Origin: Microvelia longipes
Lineage: Eukaryota; Arthropoda; Insecta; Hemiptera; Veliidae
Assembly: GCA_018340805.1 (NCBI GenBank)
Contig: JACMZG010001913.1
Coordinates: 8,323,286 to 8,387,285, forward strand
DNA length: 64,000 nucleotides
Direction of reading: 5' to 3'
The notes beneath the pieces were generated by a model. It ran no database searches. It was given only the letters and a program-made list of their open reading frames with translations, and had not been told where the DNA came from. Shown in pieces: positions 33,327 through 45,060 of this stretch (position 1 is its first letter; every line of letters starts with the position of its first letter). A program made the translations under genes and the position numbers.

Positions 33327-33615
33327 TTTAAACTTCTTAAGAGAGAAACGTCTTTTTGTAGATTCAATAATTACTATTAGGAAAAGAACGAATTTAATTC
33401 TACAATGTTTTTTATGAACAGGAACAATATATTTCAATCCATTTGGATCATCTTCGGGAATAATGTTTCAATTGGCTGTCAAGAGATGCTTCAAACTTCT
33501 TAAGAGAGAAACGTCTTTTTTGTAGAATTCCATAGTTACTATTAGGAAGAGAACGACTTTAATTCTACAATGTTTTTTATAAACAGAAACAATATATTTC
33601 AACCCATTTGGATTA
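33327..33615. repeat. Direct duplication of about 135 bp
   Basis: aaacttcttaagagagaaac, gtctttttgtaga, tctacaatgttttttat and acaatatatttcaa..catt occur twice, offset by about 161 bases and separated by a short unique spacer. Confidence 0.85.
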
Positions 33616-34624
33616 AAGTATTTTATACCTTTATTTTATATATTTTATACAAATACCCAAGAATATTTTAACAATGTTAAAATATTAATAATTATATTTA
33701 TACTATTTTAAATTATTGAAACAAAATATCAAAGGTAATTATTGTGTTTTAAAATATTTTGTGCACGTAATAAACTATCAGTGATAAATTTTCAACTGCT
33801 TATTATTCGCCTTTGATTTTGTTTCATATATGCAATGATTAAATTAAATTTAACTAAATAGTTATTTTTTAATATTATGTACTAACTTTAAGAATAAACG
33901 CATCTATAGAGCTTCTATTTTAGTAATCTCAACGCCGTAAACTGCCCAAAATCGGATTCACACGTCCCAACTTTAAGATGATAATATGCGTACTTAAACT
34001 TGAACCAAAATAATGCAAAACTAGCAATTACCCACATGATATTTTACAAATCATAGAGCAGATTAATAAAATAATAACTATTTACGTAAATTCTAAGCAA
34101 TAATTTTTATAATTTGAACAAAATGTAAGGTAAACAAAAATCAATTGAAACATTTTTCCCTGATATCCGAACGGCTTTGCCTTAAAACATTGTAGATCCC
34201 GTAAAACTACTAAATAAATAATTTATACGACAATTGTTAGCAATACAGGGTTAAAAGTCACTCGCAATACCATAAAAATTGGTTTAACTACATGAGTTTT
34301 AGTTAAACCAAAATGTCCAAAACTAGGTTTTGGACATTTGTTAGTTTTAGCATTGACCTTGAGATTTGAAATGAACCAATCAAATGCATAACCCAAGTGG
34401 CGTAATAGCTTTTTGCCGGGAATCTTTCCTTTTTTTAAATATAATGTTCTTTTTAATTGCTAATTAAAATGTACAACATTTTTTTCTGTGAAATATATTT
34501 TTTCTTATCTTGATTGACCTAACAAAATATAAAAAACCAAGGTTTAAAATTCATACATCTTCCCATTATGTGTATGTTAAAAGTCCCCTGTACAAAAAAA
34601 GTGACAAATCTATATACGTTTTTA
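33616..34624. other. AT-rich; two small hairpins at 34273-34336
   Basis: ggtttaac/gttaaacc and atgtccaaaac/gttttggacat (11 bp, loop tag) sit next to each other. Nothing else recognised. Confidence 0.6.
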
Positions 34625-35150
34625 CGGATGGCTGAGAGCTGAGGATAAAACGTTTGTTTTCACTGTCAACTGAGTGAAGCGAGTCTGAAGACGTAATGCG
34701 ATATGTATTAGGTGATTTCTATATCTTGAGGACGAGCAATGCGGGTCTTGAAGTGGTGAGGATGCTTATCGAATCAAATACGGTGAAAAAATGTTCCGAG
34801 GTATCCAGAACCCGATTGTTTTACCAATTGTTTTCCGGTGACGGTCCTGTTCCCGAAGTAGTTAAAAAAGCAAATTTTAACGCATAAAAGTACGTTTTCA
34901 CTTCTCGCGTGACGTTTTCACACAAATTTCACACACATCGTATAAACGCTAGAGGATTTAAACTTCGAACAAAAATCAACCTTTATGTCTCGAACTTTTC
35001 CTATATACCAACGGTATGAATGAGGAAAAGTAAAAATTCATGACGTTACTAACCCTCAATAAATGTTTTGATCGTGTTGAGATTTAGCACGCGTTTAGCA
35101 AAATAAGACTAACACATATATGTGCCAAGTTTCATTTGTTTTTTTCATGC
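34625..35150 (+). repeat. Composite 5S-related repeat, copy interrupted by satellite and BEL
   Basis: The tail module of one copy (gaagcgagtctgaagacg, 34675-34700; ttccgaggtatccagaaccc, 34795) leads into the head and body of another: cttttcctatataccaacgg (34998), gacgttactaaccctcaata (35042) and atatgtgccaagtttcattt (35117). The expected ttgagttgaaattt segment is then replaced by the 29-bp satellite. Its 5S-like end reappears only at 54.98 kb. The stretch from about 34770 is duplicated in noisy form at 44567-45060. Confidence 0.75.
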
Positions 35151-35581
35151 ATTGAATTTGTTCATTCATCTGAATGATCTGATTGAAGTGATTTCTGATT
35201 AAATTTGAATTGTAAAAAATGGAATGATCAAATGATCTAAAGTTGAATTCGTGATGAATGATCGTGAATGAATGATCTAATGATTGAATTTGTTTGATGA
35301 ATGATCTATGATTTGAGTTGAATTCGTGATGAATGATCTAAATTGAGTTGAATTCTGAATGATCTATTGAGTTGAAGTGATGAATGATCTAATTTGTAGT
35401 TATTGATTGATGAATTCTGATGAATGATCTAATTGATGAATTCGTGATGAATGATCTAATTGAGGTTTGAATTCGTGATGAATGATCTAATTGAGTTGAA
35501 TTTGTGAATGAATGATCTAATTGAGTTGAATTCGTGATGATGAATGAAATCTAATTGAGTTGAATTGATCTAATTGAGTTG
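35151..35581 (+). repeat. 29-bp satellite, first block
   Basis: Units gaatgatctaattgagttga plus attcgtgat or atttgttat, here with many indels. The block ends abruptly at the BEL LTR. Confidence 0.9.
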
Positions 35582-35876
35582 AAGTTATACACCGAAATCG
35601 GATTAAGTGACTCACACATGTGTATGTATATGGAGGACTGTAACCATAAACAAGCGGTTAGCGGATACTTTAAAAAAGAACGAGGCGGTACCTGTTGGTT
35701 AGCGGCGGGCGGAGAGCTAGGCTCGAGTATGTATAGCGTTAAGACGCACACGCACACACTGCTTTCTTCTTGTATTTTCACACCTTTCTTCCGTACATGA
35801 ACGTTGACCGCACAACAGTAAACAATTATTATCTGAACGGTTTAAACTCCGTATTATTTCATAATTATTTTACCAA
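35582..35876 (-). repeat. BEL copy A, 3' LTR
   Basis: Matches 42381-42678 apart from scattered differences. Satellite lies on the outer side; internal sequence (aaccgccggccaagaat) on the inner side. On the minus strand the LTR starts TGGTAAAATAAT. The 6-7 small differences at the outer edge are probably decay or read error. Confidence 0.85.
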
Positions 35877-36165
35877 AACCGCCGGCCAAGAATCGTGACA
35901 ATGATTCTTAGTAAATTTGAACAGAGTTACAGGCATGAAATTAAGCATAAGTAAGTAAGCAAAGTTAAGTTAAAGTTAATTGAAGTATGATAAAGAAATT
36001 AAATTTGTAAAAAAAATGATTTTACTTCAGATGTAAAAGTTAAACAAAAATTTTACTTGAAAGTTAAAGTTAAATCAAAATGAAAAAAAGTATAGCTTCA
36101 TGAATGAAAATAAATTATCTTTGAAAATCAAAATTTCGACTTCGAAGAAAAAGAATAAGACTCCA
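35877..36165 (-). other. BEL copy A, 3' untranslated region
   Basis: About 290 bases between stop codon and 3' LTR, A/T-rich with repeated aaagttaaagttaa motifs. No clear polypurine tract was seen. Confidence 0.6.
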
Positions 36166-36510
36166 TTATTCAGACAGATATAAAGGAGCAAGTTTTCTCA
36201 CTGGTCGTTTGTAAAGACCGCGAGAAGTTCTAACAGACACGATACGTACAACGCCGTCATCTTGGTTTGGAAAAACCTCCTCAATTCTACCCAAAGGAAA
36301 AGTCAAAGGAGAAGCTCCGTCTTCTTTCACCCAAACAAGTTGACCAACTTGTAGATTTTCAGCGTTGTTAGAGAACCATTTACATTTAGGTTGCAAGGTT
36401 AACAGATACTCTGAAGACCAACGTTGCCAAAAGTGTTGGAACATTTGAGACACTTTCTGCCATCGAGATAATCTATTCAGCGGCAATTCTGTTAAGTCAA
36501 GCTCCGGCAC
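36166..36510 (-). pseudogene. BEL copy A, C-terminal DUF5641-like domain
   Basis: Encodes RLSRWQKVSQMFQHFWQRWS, then a KWFS, VGQLVWVKED, LGRIEEVFP, VRIV.VRTSRG and RPVRKLAPL series. This is the DUF5641 domain that ends BEL/Pao polyproteins after integrase and probably takes part in DNA binding. The terminal TAA is at 36166-36168. A one-base frame change near 36530 separates it from the integrase in this copy; copy B reads through that point. Confidence 0.85.
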
Positions 36511-36530
36511 CGCTACTAATGGTGCACCTA

Positions 36531-37549
36531 TTAAAAAGTGACCGGAGTCAAAGCCTCCAACTCATTAGGGCTTGGAGATAAATCACAAAGCGGTCTAGAG
36601 TTGAGAACTGCTTCAACACGGGCAAGCATAGTAACAAACTCTTCAATTGTTAGTATTTTGTCACCAACTACCTTGTGAAGATGACATTTAGTATTTTTAA
36701 TGTTGCTTTCCCATATACCACCCATAAAGGGTGCTCTAGGGCAGATGAAATGAAAGTTGATTTCTAGTTTAGCTAATTCTGCAGTAATGTAGCGTTGGTT
36801 GTCTTCCTGTTTCAAAAAACTGACAATTTCTGTAAGCTCTCTAGCGGCTCCACGGAAGTTAGTAGCTTGATCGCTGTATATATCAGATGGGAGACCACGG
36901 CGGGCGACAAAACGAGTAAGAGTAGCAATAAATGCTTCCGAAGAAAGACTAGTCAACGCCTCTAAATGAACAGCCTTAGTGACCATACAAATAAAAAGGG
37001 CAAAATATCCTTTATAAGAGCTGGCGTTTCGCGATAACTCTCTTTAATAAGAAAAGGTCCAGCTAAATCTACACCACAGCGGGAAAAAGGACGCGCAACA
37101 GTCACTCTACTGGAAGGTAAATCAGCCATCATTGGAGATGGTGTTGTAATGCTAAATCTAGAACAAGTCAAACACATTCTTATGCGTTGACGTATAACTG
37201 AGTGCGCTGAAAGAATCCAAAACTGTTTTTGAAGCAAGGCTCTTAATGTTCGTGGTCCAGCATGCAAATAGAATTTGTGATAGTGGTCTATCAGAACATT
37301 CGTAAGATGGCAGTGTTTAGGAAGCAGCAAAGGATGTTGAGCACTGTAAGGTAAGTTTGCGTGTTTCAGACGACCTCCAACTCGAAGAAGTCCTTGTTCG
37401 TCGATAAATGGAGTAAGCGGTAGTAAAGAAGATGATTTAAGCTGTTTAGAATGTATCAAAAGTATATCTTTTGCAAAGTAAACATTCTGAACTTGTCTGA
37501 CCAAATTAAAGTAAGGCCTTTCGGAGTTCGGAAACAGAAATAGGCTCAT
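36531..37549 (-). pseudogene. BEL copy A, integrase
   Basis: Read in two frames. The first (37549-36962) has the H-H-C-C zinc region (HYHKFYLHAG then MCLTCSR) and the first catalytic Asp in GVDLAGPF. The second (36986-36531) has the second Asp in YSDQATNFRGAARE and the Glu in GGIWESNIKN, completing D,D,E. A frameshift at about 36965-37020 divides them. The family inserts the cDNA into chromosomes. All catalytic residues are visible, so decay is recent or artefactual. Confidence 0.85.
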
Positions 37550-38400
37550 TTGAAGGTGGAACTACTCCTTGAGAACTCAAACGGCACCAAGAAATGAAAC
37601 GAGACACATAAACTTGAATTTTCTGTATTTTAAGAAAAGAAGAGAACTGTGACATCCATTCAATGTCTTTCTCTAAATCTGCTTCGGTTAAAAGGACTTT
37701 AGCCGTCGTAGGTTTGAGTTCAGGTAGTTCCTCAGTGGGAATAGGAGACCATACAGGTACAGGCCAAGCCGAACGAGATTGGTGTATCCATTTTGGTCCT
37801 TGGAACCACTCAGAACATTGAGATAAACTAAAAGCATCTAAACCCCTAGATACGACATCAGCAATATTTAGATCGGTAGAAATATGTCTCCAATCGTTTA
37901 ACTGAGTGTGCTCTAAAATTGAATTAACCCGGTTACCCACATACATTTTTAATGTGGGGGCGGTTTATTTAACCAAGAAAGTACAATACTTGAGTCAGTG
38001 TGGAGATATAATCTATCAATGACCAATTTAGAAAAAACAGGTTGTAAAGAACCTATAGAACGAGCTAGTAAGAGAGCACCAGCTAGTCTAAACGAGGAAT
38101 AGTAGAGCCTTTTAGCGGGGCAACTTTAGATTTTGCCAATAAGAGAGATATATGCGGCGGTGAATTACAACGTGAGACTCTTAAATAAATAACACAACCG
38201 TACCCACGTTCGGAAGCGTCAGAAAATCCTAATACTTGAATAGAAGTGTAAGTTTGAGGTAGTATCCATCGCGGGAGGCGTATGTTTGAGAGACAAGATA
38301 GATCAGAAGTGAGCGAATGCCATTTTTGATACAGGTCTTTAGTGAGATGATCGTCCCATGCTAACCCTGCCGTCCAAAGAAGCTGCATAAAACATTTCAA
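37506..38400 (-). pseudogene. BEL copy A, RNase H / Pao A17 region
   Basis: The first piece (38400-38083) has VLGFSDASERGYGCVIY with the first acidic residue and the start of the KSKVAPLKGSTIPRL block. The second (37946-37506) has NIADVVSRGLD, where Asp is the last catalytic position. Between them, at about 37940-38095, frame is lost by single-base indels (aatgtgggggcgg and agctagtctaaac, which differ from copy B). The region removes the RNA strand during reverse transcription. Confidence 0.8.
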
Positions 38401-39237
38401 GGCAAAGGTAACGGGATAAAAATCCTAACGGATCGTAGATACTTGCGATAATAGATAAAACTGATCTTTTCGTAGGCGGTTCACTACGAGTAGGTAAGTC
38501 GATATTATAGGACAAAACATCAGTTGTAGGTTCCCAGCGTATCCCCAATATTTTACAGGTCTGATCTTCGGATATAATAAGCGGACTGGAAGAAGATGCG
38601 TTGACAAGACATAGAAATTCTTTTGAATTACTCTTCCATTTGCTCAATTCGAAGCGCCGGCCCTGAGCAACTGGATTAACTCATCAGCTAGACTAATTAA
38701 ACTAGAAATAGACTGGGTTCCTGTCGTAATATCATCCATGAAGGTGTCTTCTAATAACACACGTGCAGCGGCGGGAAAAACATCTCCTTCATCCTTAGCA
38801 AGCTGTATTAAGACCCTCTGAGCATGCCAAGGGGAAGGGGTTAGTCCATATGTGACAGTATTTAACCTATACTCTTGCAAAGGTTCATCTGGATTATCTC
38901 GATAAACAATATGAGTGAATTTGCGGTCATCATCATGTAAAAGAATTTGGCGAAACATTTTTATAATGTCGCAACAGAAACAAATTTATGGAGTCGAAAA
39001 TTCATAATAATATCCGGAACTTGTTTCTGGAGTTTCGGTCCAGGATATAACGTCGTTTAAAGAACGCTGAGATGCTTTCGCGCTTCCATCAAAAACTACT
39101 CGTACAGGCGTTGTTTGTGAATGCGGGTTGTGAACACAAAAATAAGGTAGAACATATTCAGCCTTTTCTAAAGTTTTTTCCATATGACCCAAATTTTCAT
39201 ATTCATGAAGAAAAGATGAACAATTTTCTTTGAGCAC
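38339..39237 (-). pseudogene. BEL copy A, reverse transcriptase
   Basis: Three pieces in shifted frames: 39237-38986 with TPVRVVFDGSAKA, where the Asp of the first catalytic motif lies; 38958-38644 with MFRQILLHDDDRKFTHIVYR, YGLTPSPWHAQRVL and the catalytic box as TFMDDI; and 38647-38339 with KILGIRW and SIYDPLGFLS, characteristic of BEL/Pao. The box is FMDD where most relatives have YVDD or YMDD. Confidence 0.85.
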
Positions 39238-40217
39238 GTTATTGCGGCGAAAACGTTGTTCAAGTGATAAAACCGTTTAACCGCAACTGACCTAGACTCA
39301 GGAAAATTTAAATCGGTATTTTTGAATGGAAGGCGAACTATGTATCGACCGTCCTTATTCCTTTCGTGAGTAGAAACAAAATGTTTTTCGCATAGTTCGT
39401 CCTCAGGATTAAGAATTGGCGTTATAGGAACTTCTTCAGTTTCCCAGAAGCGAGTTATAGATTCTGATAATGGATCAACAGCGGTACAGAGTGATACTAA
39501 ACCTCTTGGAGGCTCAGCGTCTGATGATATAGGCCCCATTACAACATCACCAAAAATAGTATGAATAACACTTTCCTTAAGATGAAAATTGGGCTGTGAA
39601 GTCAATACTAAAAGGAATAAATCAGCCCCTATGAGAAAGTCAATGGGTCCTGGAGTTCCAAACTCAGGGTCCGCTAAATTAAATTCCGAATAGTTTTTAA
39701 TAAGCGAATTAGCAAGTGCAGTTGGCGGCGTAGGCCCTAAGATTTCTGGAAGAGCTACTGCTACTGTGGTTACTCGAGGCTCAGACGTATAAAGCGGTTT
39801 AATTTCACACTTAACTAATCCGGTCCCTTCAACAACTGGTACCTCACCAAGTCCAGTAAAGCGTAAGCGTCGGGGAGTAACATCTAAACCTAGTTTAGCA
39901 ACACAACTCTCAGTTATACAGCTGCGAAGAGAAGCTGGATCAAGAAGAGCTCTGCAAGTAGAAAAAGTGCCATCTTTACACTTTAATGAAATTAATGCAG
40001 TGCCGAGAACTACTGTAGAGTTTATTTGTTTAGTTTGAGTAGATAAGTTTGTCTCTGAGTCCAAGTTATCAACAGTATTAGAGCACAATGACTTATTTTG
40101 ATCCTGGCGTGTTGGAATTTTAACGTCGATATGAATCAATGTATGATGGCGAGCCTGACAACGGAAAATGATGATGTAGAACGGCATTTCTTCACAGGGT
40201 GAGTTAAAGAAAGACAA
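39168..40217 (-). pseudogene. BEL copy A, aspartic protease (DUF1758-like) and linker
   Basis: A continuous frame of 349 codons. The active-site region reads RALLDPASLRSCIT, where relatives usually have LLDSGS; the Asp is kept but the following residues are PAS. A flap-like RLRFTGLGEVPVVEGTG, then PIDFLIGADLF and FGDVVMGPIS follow as in other BEL proteases. The frame runs on to the start of RT. It overlaps the preceding gag frame (40136-40217), reflecting a frameshift at about 40190. Confidence 0.8.
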
Positions 40218-41586
40218 TTCTCACATGCCTTTAAAGCTCTTACTTTATTTACCCTTTGCTCAGGTGACATTTGTTGAAAGCTATAACATTTATACAAGGG
40301 ATGAGCAGCCTGGCAAAGAGGACACGGTGAATAAAACGAATTGTAAGATGATGTATTTGCGTATTGTGGTGTATTAGGATAAATATTCGAGACATGCGGT
40401 GCGGATGAAGAAGCGTTAGTATACTGAGAAGCGGTGGCCATCATAGGCGTGCATTGCGACGTCGATGGGAAGGCTGGCGGATATTGCAGCGCGGCGGATG
40501 AATAATAAGAACCGTAATGCGGATGAAAAGCGGGTGCGGATTGCATAGGAGAAGCGGTTGAGTGCGTAGTGTCTTGCGGTGCGGTTGTTTGAATAGCTGT
40601 TTGTTGATCAGTAGTTGAAAAAGACAGTAAACATTTTTTAGAATTTTTAGATTTAGAAGTGTCAGAAGATGTACCCTTCGAATGAGAAGAAGTCTCTGCT
40701 GCTGTTATCTCTAGAACCTTAAGCTGTTTCTTGACAAACTTAACTAAGCTATCGTACTTAGGAAAATCAGTACCAACATTTTCTCTTTCAAAGGCTTTTA
40801 CAGTAACAGGGTCCAAACGACGAAGTGCCAAATTTAAAACTATTAAATCAGATAAGTCCTCGACCCTCATGTTAGTCAACCCCACGACAGCGTCGTTGAA
40901 TTTAGTGAGAAATGTTTGTAAACTTTTAGCAGTCTGGTGTAATGGTGGTTTTTCAAAAGAAAAAAGTTCATCAAAAAAGTGAGCAGCTAGTAACCTCTTG
41001 TCTTCAAAACGCTCTTCAAGAGCATTCCAAGCTGAGTTAAAATGTTCTGCGACAATGGGAAACTACTAATAATTTTTAGTGCTTCGGGTTCTAAATAAGA
41101 ACGTAAATAATAATATTTACGAGCGTTGTCTAAAGATTTGTCGTTAATAATTACAGCCTTAAACAAATCTCTAAACTCGGGCCAATCTTTAATTTTACCT
41201 GAAAAATGTTTAAAATTTAAACGAGGAAGTTGATTTTGATTGCCTTCAGTAGTAGAACACCGATGCATTATAGGCTCGTTAGTAGGAACATTTAATTTTT
41301 CATAAGCAATTAAAATTGCTCCATACAAATCATCGAAAGCGGTGAGTGACTGAAAATCAGGTTCTACCTGATCATCTATTTCTACTTGCAGAGTAGAAAT
41401 TTCATCAATATAAGAATAATAATGAGCACGGGTCTCTGCTAAAGTTTGATAGCGTATAATAAATTGATTTTTAGCGGGTTCATTGTCTGGAAGTTGAGCA
41501 ATAAGATCGTAAATAAGTTGAACGCGTCTAAAATAATCCTCTCTCTTCTTTTCTAAAACTCTCAAACGGGCACGCTTCGCTTCCAT
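40136..41586 (-). pseudogene. BEL copy A, gag (DUF1759-like) with two zinc knuckles
   Basis: Starts ATG at 41586 (MEAKRARLRVLEKKREDYF, coiled-coil-like). The capsid-like part has RLNFKHFSGKIKDWPEFRDL and YYYLRSYLEPEAL, hallmark DUF1759 motifs. A frameshift at about 41046 (missing base versus copy B) separates it from the 40885-40136 frame, which has a Ser/Tyr-rich linker and two knuckles: CPLC-H-C (CX2CX3HX4C) and CENC-H-C (CX2CX4HX4C). Gag packages the element RNA. Confidence 0.85.
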
Positions 41587-42380
41587 GACAGTAAAATAAT
41601 ATTACCAGAATAAAATAGAACAAAAAATAAAAATTAAACTTCGAAGGATTAATAAAGTTGATTCATAAATAATAAAAAAATTAAATCCACAATCTTGAAG
41701 GAAAAAAATGTAAAAAATAATTTTATGAAGCTGATAACTAGGCTAGATAAGCGTGAAATTCGCAATAGAAAGAAGTTTTTTGCAAGAAAATCGAAACAGT
41801 AGATGAGAAGATACGCGCGAACACACATACGCGGGGGAGGTGAGAGCCTGCGGGGGGGGAAGTATACAGAGAGAGTATGGAACAAGTATAGTGAGTGTAG
41901 ACGCGGGGTCCTCGTGCCACACCACTCTAACGTCCAAGCACAGAATCCTACCTTCCAGCCCTACTATAAAAACTACTCTTACCTTCACACTAACTCTATT
42001 ACAAACTTTATAATAATTATTATAATTGAAGCTATACGTAAATATTATTGATTTTTTAATTTAAAATAAAATATAATCATGAATTTTTATAAAAAAACGA
42101 AATCTACAAAATCATTAAAGGAATGAATCTTGAATAAATAAATTAAAATATGCATCTAATAAAATTGATTAAAGAAATATTAATTAAATTTAATAAATCT
42201 GAATTTAAAGAAATTACTTTAAATTTAAAACCAATAAGAATTTAATTTTATATTTAATATTATTAATTTAAATCTATTAAGTTTCTGTTTTTAAAAGAGG
42301 TTTTAAAAAAAACAAAATTTAGAGTCCACAATAATTTAAAAAAAAATGCCTGTGGCTCGAAGGCCAAAAAATGATATGGT
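41587..42380 (-). other. BEL copy A, 5' leader
   Basis: Roughly 790 bases between the 5' LTR and the gag ATG, very AT-rich (42000-42300), with a GC-richer patch at 41800-41960. A tRNA primer-binding site was not recognised. Confidence 0.6.
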
Positions 42381-42678
42381 GGAAGTTTACACCGAAAATC
42401 GGGATAAGTGACATCACACCATGTAGTATGTATATGGAGGACTGTAACCATAAACAAGCGGTTAGCGGATACTTTAAAAAAGAACGAGGCGGTACCTGTT
42501 GGTTAGCGGCGGGCGGAGAGCTAGGCTCGAGTATGTATAGCGTTAAGACGCACACGCACACACTGCTTTCTTCTTGTATTTTCACACCTTTCTTCCGTAC
42601 ATGAACGTTGACCGCACAACAGTAAAATTATTATCTGAACGGTTTAAACTCCGTATTATTTCATAATTATTTTACCAA
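42381..42678 (-). repeat. BEL copy A, 5' LTR
   Basis: Pairs with 35582-35876. Contains cggtacctgttggttagcgg and cgcacacgcacacactgctt. Satellite begins immediately at 42679. Confidence 0.85.
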
Positions 42679-43566
42679 TGATGTTCTAATTGAGTTGATT
42701 CGTGATGAATGATCTAATTTGATTGATGTTGAATGATCGTGATGAATGATCTAATTGAGTGAATTCGTGATGAATGATCTAATTGAGTTGAATTCGTGAT
42801 GAATGATCTAATTGAGTTGAATTGTGATGAATGATCTAATTGAGTTGAATTCGTGATGAATGATTCTAAGAGTTGAATTTGTTATGAATGATCTAATTGA
42901 GATTGAATTCTGATGAATGATCTGAATTGAGTTGAATTTGTTATTGTTGATGAATGAACTAATTGAGTTGAATTTTGTTATGAATGATCTAATTGAGTTG
43001 AATTCGTGATGATGATCTAATTGAGTTGAATTTGTTATGAATGATCTTAAATGAGTTGATTCGTGATGAATGATCTAATTGAGTTGAATTTGTTATGAAT
43101 GATTAATTGAGTTGAATCGTGATGAATGATCTAATGAGTTGAATTTGTTATGAATGATCTAATTGAGTTGATTTCGTGATTGAATGATCTTGAATTGAGT
43201 TGAATTCAGTTGAATTGAATGATCTAATTGAGGTTGATTTCGTGATGAATGATCTAATTGAGTTGAATTTGTTATGAATGATCTAATTGAGTTGAATTCG
43301 TGATGAATGATCTAATTGAGTTGAATTTGTTATGAATGTTGAGTTGAAATTCGTGATGGATTGAGTTGATTTTCGTGATGAATGATCTTAATTGAGTTGA
43401 ATTCGTGATCTAATTGAGTTGAATTTGATTGAATGAATCTAATGAGTTGAAATTCGTGATGAATGATCTAATTGAGTTGAAATTTGTGATGAATGATCTA
43501 ATTGAGTTGAATTCGTTTATGAATGAATCAATTGAGTTGAAATTGTTATGAATGATCTAATTGAGT
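42679..43566 (+). repeat. 29-bp satellite with 58-bp dimeric order
   Basis: Units ending attcgtgat and atttgttat alternate over long parts (clear at 43240-43340), giving a 58-bp higher-order period. The block runs into the assembly gap. Confidence 0.9.
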
Positions 43567-44566
43567 NNNNNNNNNNNNNNNNNNNNNNNNNNNNNNNNNN
43601 NNNNNNNNNNNNNNNNNNNNNNNNNNNNNNNNNNNNNNNNNNNNNNNNNNNNNNNNNNNNNNNNNNNNNNNNNNNNNNNNNNNNNNNNNNNNNNNNNNNN
43701 NNNNNNNNNNNNNNNNNNNNNNNNNNNNNNNNNNNNNNNNNNNNNNNNNNNNNNNNNNNNNNNNNNNNNNNNNNNNNNNNNNNNNNNNNNNNNNNNNNNN
43801 NNNNNNNNNNNNNNNNNNNNNNNNNNNNNNNNNNNNNNNNNNNNNNNNNNNNNNNNNNNNNNNNNNNNNNNNNNNNNNNNNNNNNNNNNNNNNNNNNNNN
43901 NNNNNNNNNNNNNNNNNNNNNNNNNNNNNNNNNNNNNNNNNNNNNNNNNNNNNNNNNNNNNNNNNNNNNNNNNNNNNNNNNNNNNNNNNNNNNNNNNNNN
44001 NNNNNNNNNNNNNNNNNNNNNNNNNNNNNNNNNNNNNNNNNNNNNNNNNNNNNNNNNNNNNNNNNNNNNNNNNNNNNNNNNNNNNNNNNNNNNNNNNNNN
44101 NNNNNNNNNNNNNNNNNNNNNNNNNNNNNNNNNNNNNNNNNNNNNNNNNNNNNNNNNNNNNNNNNNNNNNNNNNNNNNNNNNNNNNNNNNNNNNNNNNNN
44201 NNNNNNNNNNNNNNNNNNNNNNNNNNNNNNNNNNNNNNNNNNNNNNNNNNNNNNNNNNNNNNNNNNNNNNNNNNNNNNNNNNNNNNNNNNNNNNNNNNNN
44301 NNNNNNNNNNNNNNNNNNNNNNNNNNNNNNNNNNNNNNNNNNNNNNNNNNNNNNNNNNNNNNNNNNNNNNNNNNNNNNNNNNNNNNNNNNNNNNNNNNNN
44401 NNNNNNNNNNNNNNNNNNNNNNNNNNNNNNNNNNNNNNNNNNNNNNNNNNNNNNNNNNNNNNNNNNNNNNNNNNNNNNNNNNNNNNNNNNNNNNNNNNNN
44501 NNNNNNNNNNNNNNNNNNNNNNNNNNNNNNNNNNNNNNNNNNNNNNNNNNNNNNNNNNNNNNNNNN
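43567..44566. other. Assembly gap (exactly 1000 N)
   Basis: The round length suggests a placeholder gap. Frames crossing it are meaningless. Confidence 1.
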
Positions 44567-45060
44567 GAAATTAACGGTGAAAATGTTCCGTAGTATCTCC
44601 GAACGCGTTGTTTTAACCAATATGTTTTCCGGTGAACGGTCTGTTCCCGAGTGTAGGTTAAACAAAAGACACACATTTTAACGTAAAAGTACGCTTTTCA
44701 CTTCTCCGCAGATGACGTTTGTCACTGACAAATTTCACACACATTCGTATGAAGGAGCCGCTAGAGAATTTAACTTGTCGAACAAAACATTCAAGCCTTT
44801 ATGATCTTGTGAATAACTTTGTACTATATCACCGAACCGGTATGAAATTGAGCGGAAAAAAGTAGAACAATTACATTGCTACGTTTCTAACGACTACAAC
44901 ATACCAATGTTAATTTTGATGCGTGTTTGAAGATTGGTAAGCAAAACGCGATTTAGCAAAATAAAGAACCTAACACAATATAGTTTGCCAAGTTTCATAT
45001 TTTTTGCTTCAGCCATTCAGTATTCACAACTTGATACTAGGCTTTTTTTTAAAATGATTG
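44567..45060 (+). repeat. Noisy duplicate of the 34.77-35.15 kb composite segment
   Basis: Same order as 34770-35150 (aacggtgaaaatgttccg, tgttttccggtga, cacttctc.gc, atttagcaaaataa, tgccaagtttcat) but with many extra bases, as in uncorrected long-read sequence. Confidence 0.8.

Larger units (their letters stand above)
35582..42678 (-). mobile_element. BEL/Pao LTR retrotransposon, copy A (7.1 kb)
   Basis: LTR-like ends of about 296 bp lie at 35582-35876 (3' LTR) and 42381-42678 (5' LTR). Between them on the minus strand, in order, are gag (DUF1759-like), zinc knuckles, aspartic protease (DUF1758-like), RT, RNase H (Pao A17 region), integrase and a C-terminal DUF5641-like domain. That is the BEL/Pao order. 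The coding region of about 5.4 kb (41586 to 36166) is broken by several frameshifts. Both outer flanks are 29-bp satellite. A PBS, PPT and TSD could not be confirmed. Confidence 0.9.

Noticed and set aside
42340..42381. tRNA primer-binding site just inside the BEL copy A 5' LTR (tggccttcgagccacagg)
   Set aside because: The spacing from the TTCGA-like part to the end does not fit a tRNA acceptor plus T-arm, so I could not support it.
42800..42960. CTGATGA variants within the satellite as ribozyme cores
   Set aside because: They are occasional sequence variants of the monomer with no pairing or GAAA block.
43517..44681. Long reading frames of 337-385 codons across the gap
   Set aside because: They consist almost wholly of N translated as X; the gap is exactly 1000 N.
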